Shown piece after piece: positions 37,074-49,104 of a stretch of DNA of 64,000 nucleotides. The notes beneath the pieces were generated by a model. That model worked only from the letters and a program-made list of their open reading frames with translations. It did not search any database and was not told the DNA's origin. Source of the DNA: Hydractinia symbiolongicarpus (lineage: Eukaryota; Cnidaria; Hydrozoa; Anthoathecata; Hydractiniidae); assembly GCF_029227915.1 (NCBI RefSeq), contig NC_079880.1:16264001-16328000 (forward strand). Reading direction: 5' to 3'. The first letter of the stretch is position 1, and each line of letters opens with the position of its first letter. The translations under genes and the position numbers were made by a program.

Positions 37074-40000
37074 AGTTCTTCCACTCTCGATACACTACGC
37101 CGTCCTAAGTTGTTTTTTCTGGTTCCATGGCTTTACAACGCCGTAAACCACATGTACACGCCATGAAAAGGCTATAATACGGCCTTTTGACGCCTATTAA
37201 ATGCCTTACACGTAAATCACGGGGTTCCACGCGTCCAAACTTGTTACCATTGGTCTAGTTCTTCCACTCTCAATACAGTACGCCGTCCTAAGTTGTTTTC
37301 CCTGGCTCCATGGCTTTACAACGCCGTAATCCACATGCACACGCCATGAAAAGGCTATAATACGGCCTCTGGACGCCTAATAAAGGCCTTACACGTAAAT
37401 CACAAGGTTCCACGCGTCCAAGCTTGTTACCATTGGTCTAGTTCTTCCACTCTCGATACACTACGCCGTCCTAAGTTGTTTTTTCTGGTTCCATGGCTTT
37501 ACAACGCCGTAAACCACATGTACACGCCATGAAAAGGCTATAATACGGCCTTTTGACGCCCATTAAATGCCTTACACGTAATCGTGTGGTTTCGCGTGCC
37601 TGCGCAGGTTACCATTGGTCTAGTCCTTCCACTCACAATACAGTAGAACGTCCTAAGTTGTTATTCCTGGTTCCATGGCTTCAGAACGCTGTAATCCACA
37701 TGCACACGCCATGAAAAGGCTATAATACGGCCTTTTGACGCCTATTAAATGCCATACACGTACATCGCGTGGTTCTGCGTCAATGCAAAGCTTACCATTG
37801 GTCTAGTCCTTCCACTGTTAATGCACTACGACGTCCTAAGTTGTTTTCTCTGGCTCCATAGCTTTGGAACGCCGTCAACTACATGCACACGCCATTGAAA
37901 AGCAATAATACCGCCTTTGCCGCCTAACAAAGACCTGACACGTAAATCACGTTGGTCTGCGTCACTGCACGGGTTACCATTGGTCTAGTTCTTCCACTCT
38001 CAATGCACTAGGACGTCCTAAGTTGTTTTCCCTGGCTCCATGTCTTTACAACGCCGTGAAACACATGCACACGCCATGAAAAGGCTATAATACGTCCTTT
38101 TGACGCCTATCAAAGGCCTTACACTTAAATTACGTGGTTCCACGCGTCCAAACTTGTTACCATTGGCCTAGTCCTTCCACTCTCAATACACTACGACGTC
38201 CTAAGTTGTTCTTCCTGTCTCCATGCCTTGGGAACGCCGTAAACTACATGCAAAGGACTCTAAAGTCTGTAATACGGCCTTTTGCGGCCTATTAAAGGCC
38301 TTACACGTAAATTACGTCGTTCCACGCGTCCATGACGGATACGATTGGTCTAGTCCTTCCATTCTCAATGGACTAGAACGCCCTAAGTTGTTTTCCCCAG
38401 CGCCAAGGCTGTACAACGCCGTCAACTACGTGCACATGCGTCTGAAGGCTGCAATACGGCCTTTTGCCGCCTATTAAAGTCCTTACACGTAAATCACGTT
38501 GGTCTGCGTGCCTGCGCAGGTTACCATTGGTCTAGTCCTTCCACTGTTAATGGACTAGAACGTCCTAAGTTGTTATTCCTGGTTCCATGGCTTTAGAAAG
38601 CCTTAATCCACATGCACACGCCATGAAAAGGCTATAATACGGCCTTTTGACGCCTAATAAAGGTAAATCACGTGGTTCCACGCGTCCAAGCTTGTTACCA
38701 TTGGTCTAGTTCTTCCACTCTCAATACACTACGCCGTCCTAAGTTGTTTTCCCTGGTTCCATGGCTTTAGAACGCCGTAAATCACATGGACACGCCATGA
38801 AAAGGCTATAATACGGCCTTTTGACGCATATTAAATGCCTTACACGTAATCGTGTGGTTTCGCGTGCCTGCGCAGGTTACCATTGGTCTAGTCCTTCCAC
38901 TCTCAATACACTAGAACGTCCTAAGTTGTTATTCCTGGTTCCATGGCTTTAGAAAGCCTTAATCCACATGCACACGCCAAGAAAAGGCTATAATACGGCC
39001 TTTTGACGCTTAATAAAGACCTTACAGGTACATCACGGGGTTCCAAGCGTCCAAGCTTGTTACCATTGGTGTAGTTCTTCCACTCTCAATACACTACGCC
39101 CTCCTAAGTTGTTTTCCCTGGTTCCATGGCTTTACAACGCCGTAAACCACATGCACACGCCATGAAAAGGCTATAATACGGACTTTTGATGCCTATTAAA
39201 TGCCTTACACGTAATCGTGTGGTTTCGCGTGCCTGCGCAGGTTACCATTGGTCTAGTCTTTCCACTCTCAATACACTAGAACGTCCTAAGTTGTTATTCC
39301 TGGTTCCATGGCTTTACAACGCCGTAAACCACATGCACACGCCATGAAAAGGCTATAATACGGCCTTTGACGCCTATTAAATGCCATACACGTACATCGC
39401 GTGGTTCTGCGTCACTGCACAGGTTACCATTGGACTAGTCCTTCCACTGTCAAGGCACTACGACGTCATAAGTTGTTTTCTCTGGCTCCATAGCTTTGGA
39501 ACGCCGTCAACTACATGCACACGCCATTGAAAAGCAATAATACCGCCTTTGCCGCCTATTAAAGTCCTTACACGTAAATCACGTTGGTCTGCGTGCCTGC
39601 GCAGGTTACCATTGGTCTAGTCCTTCCACTCTCAATACAGGAGAGCGTCCTAAGTTGTTTTTCCTGGTTCCATGGCTTTACAACGCCGTAATCCACATGC
39701 ACACGCCATGAAAAGGCTATAATACGGCCTCTGGACGCCTAATGAAGGCCTTACACGTAAATCACAAGGTTCCACGCGTCCAAGCTTGTTACCATTGGTC
39801 TAGTTCTTCCACTCTCGATACACTACGCCGTCCTAAGTTGTTTTTTCTGGCTCCATGGCTTTACAACGCCGTAATCCACATGCACACGCCATGAAAAGGC
39901 TATAATACGGCCTCTGGACGCCTAATGAAGGCCTTACACGTAAATCACAAGGTTCCACGCGTCCAAGCTTGTTACCATTGGTCTAGTTCTTCCACTCTCG

Positions 40001-42590
40001 ATACACTACGCCGTCCTAAGTTGTTTTTTCTGGTTCCATGGCTTTACAACGCCGTAAACCACATGTACACGCCATGAAAAGGCTATAATACGGCCTTTTG
40101 ACGCCTATTAAATGCCTTACACGTAAATCACGGGGTTCCACGCGTCCAAACTTGTTACCATTGGTCTAGTTCTTCCACTCTCAATACAGTACGCCGTCCT
40201 AAGTTGTTTTCCCTGGCTCCATGGCTTTACAACGCCGTAATCCACATGCACACGCCATGAAAAGGCTATAATACGGCCTCTGGACGCCTAATAAAGGCCT
40301 TACACGTAAATCACAAGGTTCCACGCGTCCAAGCTTGTTACCATTGGTCTAGTTCTTCCACTCTCGATACACTACGCCGTCCTAAGTTGTTTTTTCTGGT
40401 TCCATGGCTTTACAACGCCGTAAACCACATGTACACGCCATGAAAAGGCTATAATACGGCCTTTTGACGCCCATTAAATGCCTTACACGTAATCGTGTGG
40501 TTTCGCGTGCCTGCGCAGGTTACCATTGGTCTAGTCCTTCCACTCACAATACAGTAGAACGTCCTAAGTTGTTATTCCTGGTTCCATGGCTTCAGAACGC
40601 TGTAATCCACATGCACACGCCATGAAAAGGCTATAATACGGCCTTTTGACGCCTATTAAATGCCATACACGTACATCGCGTGGTTCTGCGTCAATGCAAA
40701 GCTTACCATTGGTCTAGTCCTTCCACTGTTAATGCACTACGACGTCCTAAGTTGTTTTCTCTGGCTCCATAGCTTTGGAACGCCGTCAACTACATGCACA
40801 CGCCATTGAAAAGCAATAATACCGCCTTTGCCGCCTAACAAAGACCTGACACGTAAATCACGTTGGTCTGCGTCACTGCACGGGTTACCATTGGTCTAGT
40901 TCTTCCACTCTCAATGCACTAGGACGTCCTAAGTTGTTTTCCCTGGCTCCATGTCTTTACAACGCCGTGAAACACATGCACACGCCATGAAAAGGCTATA
41001 ATACGTCCTTTTGACGCCTATCAAAGGCCTTACACTTAAATTACGTGGTTCCACGCGTCCAAACTTGTTACCATTGGCCTAGTCCTTCCACTCTCAATAC
41101 ACTACGACGTCCTAAGTTGTTCTTCCTGTCTCCATGCCTTGGGAACGCCGTAAACTACATGCAAAGGACTCTAAAGTCTGTAATACGGCCTTTTGCGGCC
41201 TATTAAAGGCCTTACACGTAAATTACGTCGTTCCACGCGTCCATGACGGATACGATTGGTCTAGTCCTTCCATTCTCAATGGACTAGAACGCCCTAAGTT
41301 GTTTTCCCCAGCGCCAAGGCTGTACAACGCCGTCAACTACGTGCACATGCGTCTGAAGGCTGCAATACGGCCTTTTGCCGCCTATTAAAGTCCTTACACG
41401 TAAATCACGTTGGTCTGCGTGCCTGCGCAGGTTACCATTGGTCTAGTCCTTCCACTGTTAATGGACTAGAACGTCCTAAGTTGTTATTCCTGGTTCCATG
41501 GCTTTAGAAAGCCTTAATCCACATGCACACGCCATGAAAAGGCTATAATACGGCCTTTTGACGCCTAATAAAGGTAAATCACGTGGTTCCACGCGTCCAA
41601 GCTTGTTACCATTGGTCTAGTTCTTCCACTCTCAATACACTACGCCGTCCTAAGTTGTTTTCCCTGGTTCCATGGCTTTAGAACGCCGTAAATCACATGG
41701 ACACGCCATGAAAAGGCTATAATACGGCCTTTTGACGCATATTAAATGCCTTACACGTAATCGTGTGGTTTCGCGTGCCTGCGCAGGTTACCATTGGTCT
41801 AGTCCTTCCACTCTCAATACACTAGAACGTCCTAAGTTGTTATTCCTGGTTCCATGGCTTTAGAAAGCCTTAATCCACATGCACACGCCAAGAAAAGGCT
41901 ATAATACGGCCTTTTGACGCTTAATAAAGACCTTACAGGTACATCACGGGGTTCCAAGCGTCCAAGCTTGTTACCATTGGTGTAGTTCTTCCACTCTCAA
42001 TACACTACGCCCTCCTAAGTTGTTTTCCCTGGTTCCATGGCTTTACAACGCCGTAAACCACATGCACACGCCATGAAAAGGCTATAATACGGACTTTTGA
42101 TGCCTATTAAATGCCTTACACGTAATCGTGTGGTTTCGCGTGCCTGCGCAGGTTACCATTGGTCTAGTCTTTCCACTCTCAATACACTAGAACGTCCTAA
42201 GTTGTTATTCCTGGTTCCATGGCTTTACAACGCCGTAAACCACATGCACACGCCATGAAAAGGCTATAATACGGCCTTTGACGCCTATTAAATGCCATAC
42301 ACGTACATCGCGTGGTTCTGCGTCACTGCACAGGTTACCATTGGACTAGTCCTTCCACTGTCAAGGCACTACGACGTCATAAGTTGTTTTCTCTGGCTCC
42401 ATAGCTTTGGAACGCCGTCAACTACATGCACACGCCATTGAAAAGCAATAATACCGCCTTTGCCGCCTATTAAAGTCCTTACACGTAAATCACGTTGGTC
42501 TGCGTGCCTGCGCAGGTTACCATTGGTCTAGTCCTTCCACTCTCAATACAGGAGAGCGTCCTAAGTTGTTTTTCCTGGTTCCATGGCTTT
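36940..42590 (+). repeat. 16-mer repeat, unit 2911 bp
   Basis: Copy 1 is about 36940-39680 and copy 2 about 39850-42590, with one 182-bp monomer between them. At least seven private variants are shared at +2911 bp: CAATACAGTACGCC, CCACTCACAATAC, GCAAAGCTTACC, GACCTGACACG, GGTGTAGTTC, GACGTCATAAG and CAATACAGGAGAG. Each copy contains a diverged cassette (38223-38477 and 41134-41388). Confidence 0.87.
39671..39860 (+). repeat. Single-monomer insertion, hybrid type
   Basis: Two almost identical monomers (CTCTGGACGCCTAATGAAGG, CACAAGGTTCC, CTCGATACAC) stand side by side at about 39728 and 39910, exactly 182 bp apart. The first ends in a hybrid, with the six-T run followed by CTGGCTCCATGG and GTAATCC where the type normally has CTGGTTCC and GTAAACC. 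This marks the crossover that separates the two 2911-bp copies. Confidence 0.72.
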
Positions 42591-42714
42591 ACAACGCCGT
42601 AAACCACATGCACACGCCATGAAAAGGCTATAATAGGTCTTTTTGACGCCCATTAAATGCCTTACACGTAATCGTGTGGTTTCGCGTGCCTGCGCAGGTT
42701 ACCATTGGTCTAGT

Positions 42715-42740
42715 CCTTCCATCCTCAAAACGCCGTAATC
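42715..42740 (+). repeat. Truncated monomer, second copy of the 46-bp deletion
   Basis: CCATCCTCAAAACGCCGTAATCC shows the same junction as at 34771-34785, 7950 bp upstream, with one substitution. The CCTAAG anchor and CCATGG are lost in this unit. Confidence 0.78.
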
Positions 42741-42964
42741 CACATGCACACGCCATGAAAAGGCTATAATACGGCCATTTGCCGCCTATTAAAGGCCTTA
42801 CACGTAAATCGCGTGGTTCCGCGTGACTGCGCAGGTTACTATTGGTCTAGTTCTTCCACTCTCAATGCACTAGGACGTCCTAAGTTGTTTTCCCTGGCTC
42901 CATGTCTTTACAACGCCGTAAAACACATGCACACGCCATGAAAAGGCTATAATACGGCCTTTTG

Positions 42965-45900
42965 ACGCCTAATAAAGGCCTTACAGGTAAATCACGTGAT
43001 TCCACGCGTCCAAGCTTGTTACCATTGGTCTAGTTCTTCCACTCTCAATACACTACGCCGTCCTAAGTTGTTTTTCCTGGTTCCATGGCTTTAGAACGCC
43101 GTAAACCACATGGATACGCCATGAAAAGGCTATAATACGGCCTTTTGACGCCAATAAAGGTAAATCACGTGGTTCCACGCGTCCAAGCTTGTTACCATTG
43201 GTCTAGTTCTTCCACTCTCAATACACTACGCCGTCCTAAGTTGTTTTCTCTAGCTCAATAGCTTTGGAACGCCGTCAACTACATGCACACGCCATTGAAA
43301 AGCAATAATACCGCCTTTGCCGCCTATTAAAGTCCTTACACGTAAATCACGTTGGTCTGCGTGCCTGCGCAGGTTACCATTGGTCTAGTCTTTCCACTCT
43401 CAATACACGAGAGCGTCCTAAGTTGTTTTTCCTGGTTCCATGGCTTTACAACGCCGTTAACCACATGCACACGCCATGAAAAGGCTATAATACGGCCTTT
43501 TGACGCCTAATAAAGGTAAATCACGTGGTTCCACGCGTCCAAGCTTGTTACCATTGGTCTAGTTCTTCCACTCTCAATACACTACGCCGTCCTAAGTTGT
43601 TTTTCCTGGTTCCATGGCTTTACAACGCCGTAAACCACATGCACACGCCATTGAAAGGCTATAATACGGCCTTTTAACGCCTATTAAATGCCTTACACGT
43701 AATCGTGTGGTTTCGCGTGCCTGCGCAGGTTACCATTGGTCTAGTCCTTCCACTCTCAATACACTACGCCGTCCTAAGTTGTTTTTCCTGGTTCCATGGC
43801 TTTAGAAAGCCGTAATCCACATGCACACGCCATAAAAAGGCTATAATACGGCCTTTTGACGCCTAATAAAGGCCTTACAGGTAAATCACGTGGTTCCACC
43901 CGTCCAAGCTTGTAACCATTGGTCTAGTTCTTTCACTCTCAATACACGAGAGCGTCCTAAGTTGTTTTTCCTGGTTCCATGGCTTTACAACGCTGTAAAC
44001 CACATGCACACGCCATGAAAAGGCTATAATACGGACTTTTGATGCCTATTAAATGCCTTACACGTAAATTGCGTGGTTCCTGCGTGCCTGCGCAGGTTAC
44101 CATTGGTCTACTCCTTCCACTCTCAATACACTACGCCGTCCTAAGTTGTTTTTCCTGGTTCCATGGCTTTACAACGCCGTAAACCACATGCACACGCCAT
44201 GAAAAAGCTATAATACGGCCTTTTGACGCCTATTAAATGCCATACACGTACATCGCGTGGTTCTGCGTCAATGCAAAAGTTACCATTGGTCTAGTCCTTC
44301 CACTGTCAATGCACTACGACGTCCTAAGTTGTTTTCTCTGGCTCCATAGCTTTGGAACGCCGTCAACTACATGCACACGCCATTGAAAAGCAATAATACC
44401 GCCTTTGCCGCCTAATAAAGTCCTTACACGTAAATCACGTTGGTCTGCGTGTCTGCGCAGGTTACCATTGGTCTAGTTCTTCCACTCTCAATGCACTAGG
44501 ACGTCCTAAGTTGTTTTCCCTGGCTCCATGTCTTTACAACGCCGTAAAACACATGCACACGCCATGAAAAGGCTATAATACGGCCTTTTGACGCCTAATA
44601 AAGGTAAATCACGTGTTTCCACGCGTCAAAACTTGTTACCATTGGTCTAGTTCTTCCACTGTCAATACACTACGCCGTCGTAAGTTGTTTTCCCTGGTTC
44701 CATGGCTTTACAACGCCGTAAACCACATGCACACGCCATGAAAAGGCTATAATACGGCCTATTGCCGCCCATTAAATGCCTTACACGTAATCGTGTGGTT
44801 TCGCGTGCCTGCGCAGGTTACCATTGGTCTAGTCCTTCCACCCTCAATACACTAGAACGTCCTAAGTTGTTATTCCTGGTTCCATGGCTTCAGAACGCCG
44901 TAATCCACATGCACACGCCATGAAAAGGCTATAATACGGCCTTTTGACGCCTAATAAAGGTAAATCACGTGGTTTCACGCGTCCAAGCTTGTTACCATTG
45001 GTCTAGTTCTTCCACTCTCAATACACTAGAACGTCCTAAGTTGTTATTCCTGGTTGCATGGCTTCAGAACGCTGTAATCCACATGCACACGCCATGAAAA
45101 GGCTGCAATACGGCATTTTGCCACCTATTAAAGGCCTTACACGTAAATCAGGTGGGTCAGCGTGCCTGCGCAGGTTACCAATGATCTAGTACTTCCACTG
45201 TCAATGGACTAGAACGTCCTAAGTTGTTATTCCTGGTTCCATGGCTTTAGAAAGCCGTAAACCACATGCACACGCCATGAAAAGGCTATAATACGGACTT
45301 TTGATGCCTATTAAATGCCTTACACGTAAATCGCGTGGTTCCGCGTGCCTGCGCAGGTTACCATTGGTCTACTCCTTCCACTCTCAATACACTACGCCGT
45401 CCTAAGTCGTTTTTCCTGGTTCCATGGCTTTACAACGCCGTAAACCACATGCACACGCCATGAAAAAGCTATAATACGGCCTTTTGACGCCTATTAAATG
45501 CCATACACGTACATCGCGTGGTTTTGCGTCAATGCAAAGGTTACAATTGGTCTAGTCCTTCCACTGTCAATGCACTACGACGTCCTAAGTTGTTTTCTCT
45601 GGCTCCATAGCTTTGGAACGCCGTCAACTACATGCACACGCCATTGAAAAGCAATAATACCGCCTTTGCCGCCTAATAAAGTCCTTACACGTAAATCACG
45701 TTGGTCTGCGTGTCTGCGCAGGTTACCATTGGTCTAGTTCTTCCACTCTCAATGCACTAGGACGTCCTAAGTTGCTTTCCCTGGCTCCATGTCTTTACAA
45801 CGCCGTAAAACACATGCACACGCCATGAAAAGGATATAATACGGCCTTTTGACGCCTAATAAAGGTAAATCACGTGTTTCCACGCGTCAAAACTTGTTAC

Positions 45901-47660
45901 CATTGGTCTAGTTCTTCCACTGTCAATACACTACGCCGTCGTAAGTTGTTTTCCCTGGTTCCATGGCTTTACAACGCCGTAAACCACATGCACACGCCAT
46001 GAAAAGGCTATAATACGGCCTTTTGACGCCTATTAAATGCCTTACACGTAATCGTGTGGTTTCGCGTGCCTGCGCAGTTTACCATTGGTCTAGTCCTTCC
46101 ACTCTCAATACACTAGAATGTCCTAAGTTGTTTTCTCTGGTTCCATGTGTTTAGAACGCCGTAAACCACATGCACACGCCATTGAAAGGCCATAATACGG
46201 CCATTTCCCGCCTATTAAATGCCTTACACGTAAATCGCGTGTTTCCGCGTGACTGCGCAGGTTACTATTGGTCTAGTTCTTCCACTCTCAATGCACTACG
46301 CCGTCCTAAGTTGTTTTTCCTGGTTCTATGGCTTTACAACGCCGTAAACCACATGCACACGCCAAGAAAAGGCTATAATACGGCCTTTTGACGCTTAATA
46401 AAGACCTTACAGGTACATCACGGGGTTCCAAGCGTCCAAGCTTGTTACCATTGGTCTAGTTCTTCCACTCTCAATACACTACGCCCTCCTAAGTTGTCTT
46501 CCCTGGTTCCATGGCTTTACAACGCCGTAAACCACATGCACACGCCATGAAAAGGCTATAATACGGACTTTTGATGCCTATTAAATGCCTTACATGTAAT
46601 TGTGTGGTTTCGCGTGCCTGCGCAGGTTACCATTGGTCTAGTCTTTCCACTCTCAATACACTAGAACGTCCTAAGTTGTTATTCCTGGTTCCATGGCTTT
46701 ACAACGCCGTAAACCACATGCACACGCCATGAAAAGGCTATAATACGGCCTTTGACGCCTATTAAATGCCATACACGTACATCGCGTGGTTCTGCGTCAC
46801 TGCACAGGTTACCATTGGTCTAGTCCTTCCACTCTCAATACACTACGACGTCCTAAGTTATTTTCCCTGGCTCCATGGCTTTGGAATGCCGTCAATTACA
46901 TGCACACACGTCTAAAAGCTGCAATACGGCCTATTGCCGCCCATTAAATGCCTTACACGTAATCGTGTGGTTTCGCGTGCCTGCGCAGGTTACCATTGGT
47001 CTAGTCCTTCCACCCTCAATACATTAGAACGTCCTAAGTTGTTATTCCTGGTTCCATGGCTTCAGAACGCCGTAATCCACATGCACACGCCATGAAAAGG
47101 CTATAATACGGCCATTTGCCGCCTATTAAAGGCCTTACACGTAAATCGCGTGGTTCCGCGTGACTGCGCAGGTTACTATTGGTCTAGTTCTTCCACTCTC
47201 AATGCACTAGGACGTCCTAAGTTGTTTTCCCTGGCTCCATGTCTTTACAACGCCGTAAAACACATGCACACGCCATGAAAAGGCTATAATACGGCCTTTT
47301 GACGCCTAATAAAGGTAAATCACGTGTTTCCACGCGTCAAAACTTGTTACCATTGGTCTAGTTCTTCCACTGTCAATACACTTCGCCGTCGTAAGTTGTT
47401 TTCCCTGGTTCCATGGCTTTACAACGCCGTAAACCACATGCACACGCCATGAAAAGGCTATAATACGGCCTATTGCCGCCCATTAAATGCCTTACACGTA
47501 ATCGTGTGGTTTCGCGTGCCTGCGCAGGTTACCATTGGTCTAGTCCTTCCACCCTCAATACACTAGAACGTCCTAAGTTGTTATTCCTGGTTCCATGGCT
47601 TCAGAACGCCGTAATCCACATGCACACGCCATGAAAAGGCTATAATACGGCCATTTGCCG
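42965..47660 (+). repeat. Long-range 4.7-kb duplicate, right copy
   Basis: This is the partner of 10725-15420. It shares CACGTGATTCC, the 173-bp unit GACGCCAATAAAGG, TTCCACCCGTCCAAGC, CGGCATTTTGCCACC and the GTGTTTAGAACGCC unit. It retains GGCTATAATACGG near 46370 where the left copy has lost 3 bp, and it ends near 47660 where GCCTAATAAAGACC replaces GCCTATTAAAGGCC. Confidence 0.8.
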
Positions 47661-49104
47661 CCTAATAAAGACCTTACACGTAAATCGCGTGGTTCCGCGT
47701 GACTGCGCAGGTTACTATTGGTCTAGTTCTTCCACTCTCAATGCACTAGGACGTCCTAAGTTGTTTTCCCTGGCTCCATGTCTTTACAACGCCGTAAAAC
47801 ACATGCACACGCCATGAAAAGGCTATAATACGGCCTTTTGACGCCAATAAAGGTAAATCACGTGGTTCCACGCGTCCAAGCTTGTTACCATTGGTCTAGT
47901 TCTTCCACTCTCAATACACTACGCCGTCCTAAGTTGTTTTCTCTGGCTCAATAGCTTTGGAACGCCGTCAACTACATGCACACGCCATTGAAAAGCAATA
48001 ATACCGCCTTTGCCGCCTATTAAAGTCCTTACACGTAAATCACGTTGGTCTGCGTGCCTGCGCAGGTTACCATTGGTCTAGTCTTTCCACTCTCAATACA
48101 CGAGAGCGTCCTAAGTTGTTTTTCCTGGTTCCATGGCTTTACAACGCCGTAAACCACATGCACACGCCATGAAAAGGCTATAATACGGCCTTTTGACGCC
48201 TAATAAAGGTAAATCACGTGGTTCCACGCGTCCAAGCTTGTTACCATTGGTCTAGTTCTTCCACTCTCAATACACAACGCCGTCCTAAGTTGTCTTTCCT
48301 GGTTCCATGGCTTTAGAACGCCGTAAACCACATGGACACGCCATGAAAAGGCTGCAATACGGCCTTTTGCCACCTATTAAAAGCCTTACACGTAAATCAG
48401 GTGGGTCAGCGTGCCTGCGCAGGTTACCAATGATCTAGTACTTCCACTGTCAATGGACTAGAACGTCCTAAGTTGTTTTTCCTGGTTTCATGTCTTTACA
48501 ACTCCGTAAACCACATGCACACGCCATGAAAAAGCTATAATACGGCCTTTTGACGCCTATTAAATGCCATACACGTACATCGCGTGGTTCTGCGTGAATG
48601 CAAAGGTTACAATTGGTCTAGTCCTTCCACTGTCAATGCACTACGACGTCCTAAGTTGTTTTCTCTGGCTCCATAGCTTTGGAACGCCCTCAACTACATG
48701 CACACGCCATTGAAAAGCAATATAACCGCCTTTGCCGCCTAATAAAGTCCTTACACGTAAATCACGTTGGTCTGCGTGCCTGCGCAGGTTACCATTGGTC
48801 TAGTCTTTCCACTCGCAATACACGAGAGCGTCCTAAGTTGTTTTCCTGGTTCCGTGACTTTACAACGCCGTAAACCACATGCACACGCCATGAAAAGGCT
48901 ATAATACGGCCTTTTGACGCCTAATAAAGGTAAATCACGTGGTTCCACGCGTCCAAGCTTGTTACCATTGGTCTAGTTCTTCCACTCTCAATACACTACG
49001 CCGTCCTAAGTTGTTTTTCCTGGTTCCATGGCTTTAGAACGCCGTAAACCACATGGACACGCCATGAAAAGGCTATAATACGGCCTTTTGACGCCTATTT
49101 AATG
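47661..49104 (+). repeat. Junction region, then block matching ~31010-31915
   Basis: The first part resembles the 173-bp unit and its followers at about 10909-11250 and 43149-43490. From about 48200 the order and variants match 31010 onward at an offset of 17191 bp, including the CACTCGCAATACACGAGAG marker monomer near 48810. Confidence 0.7.
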
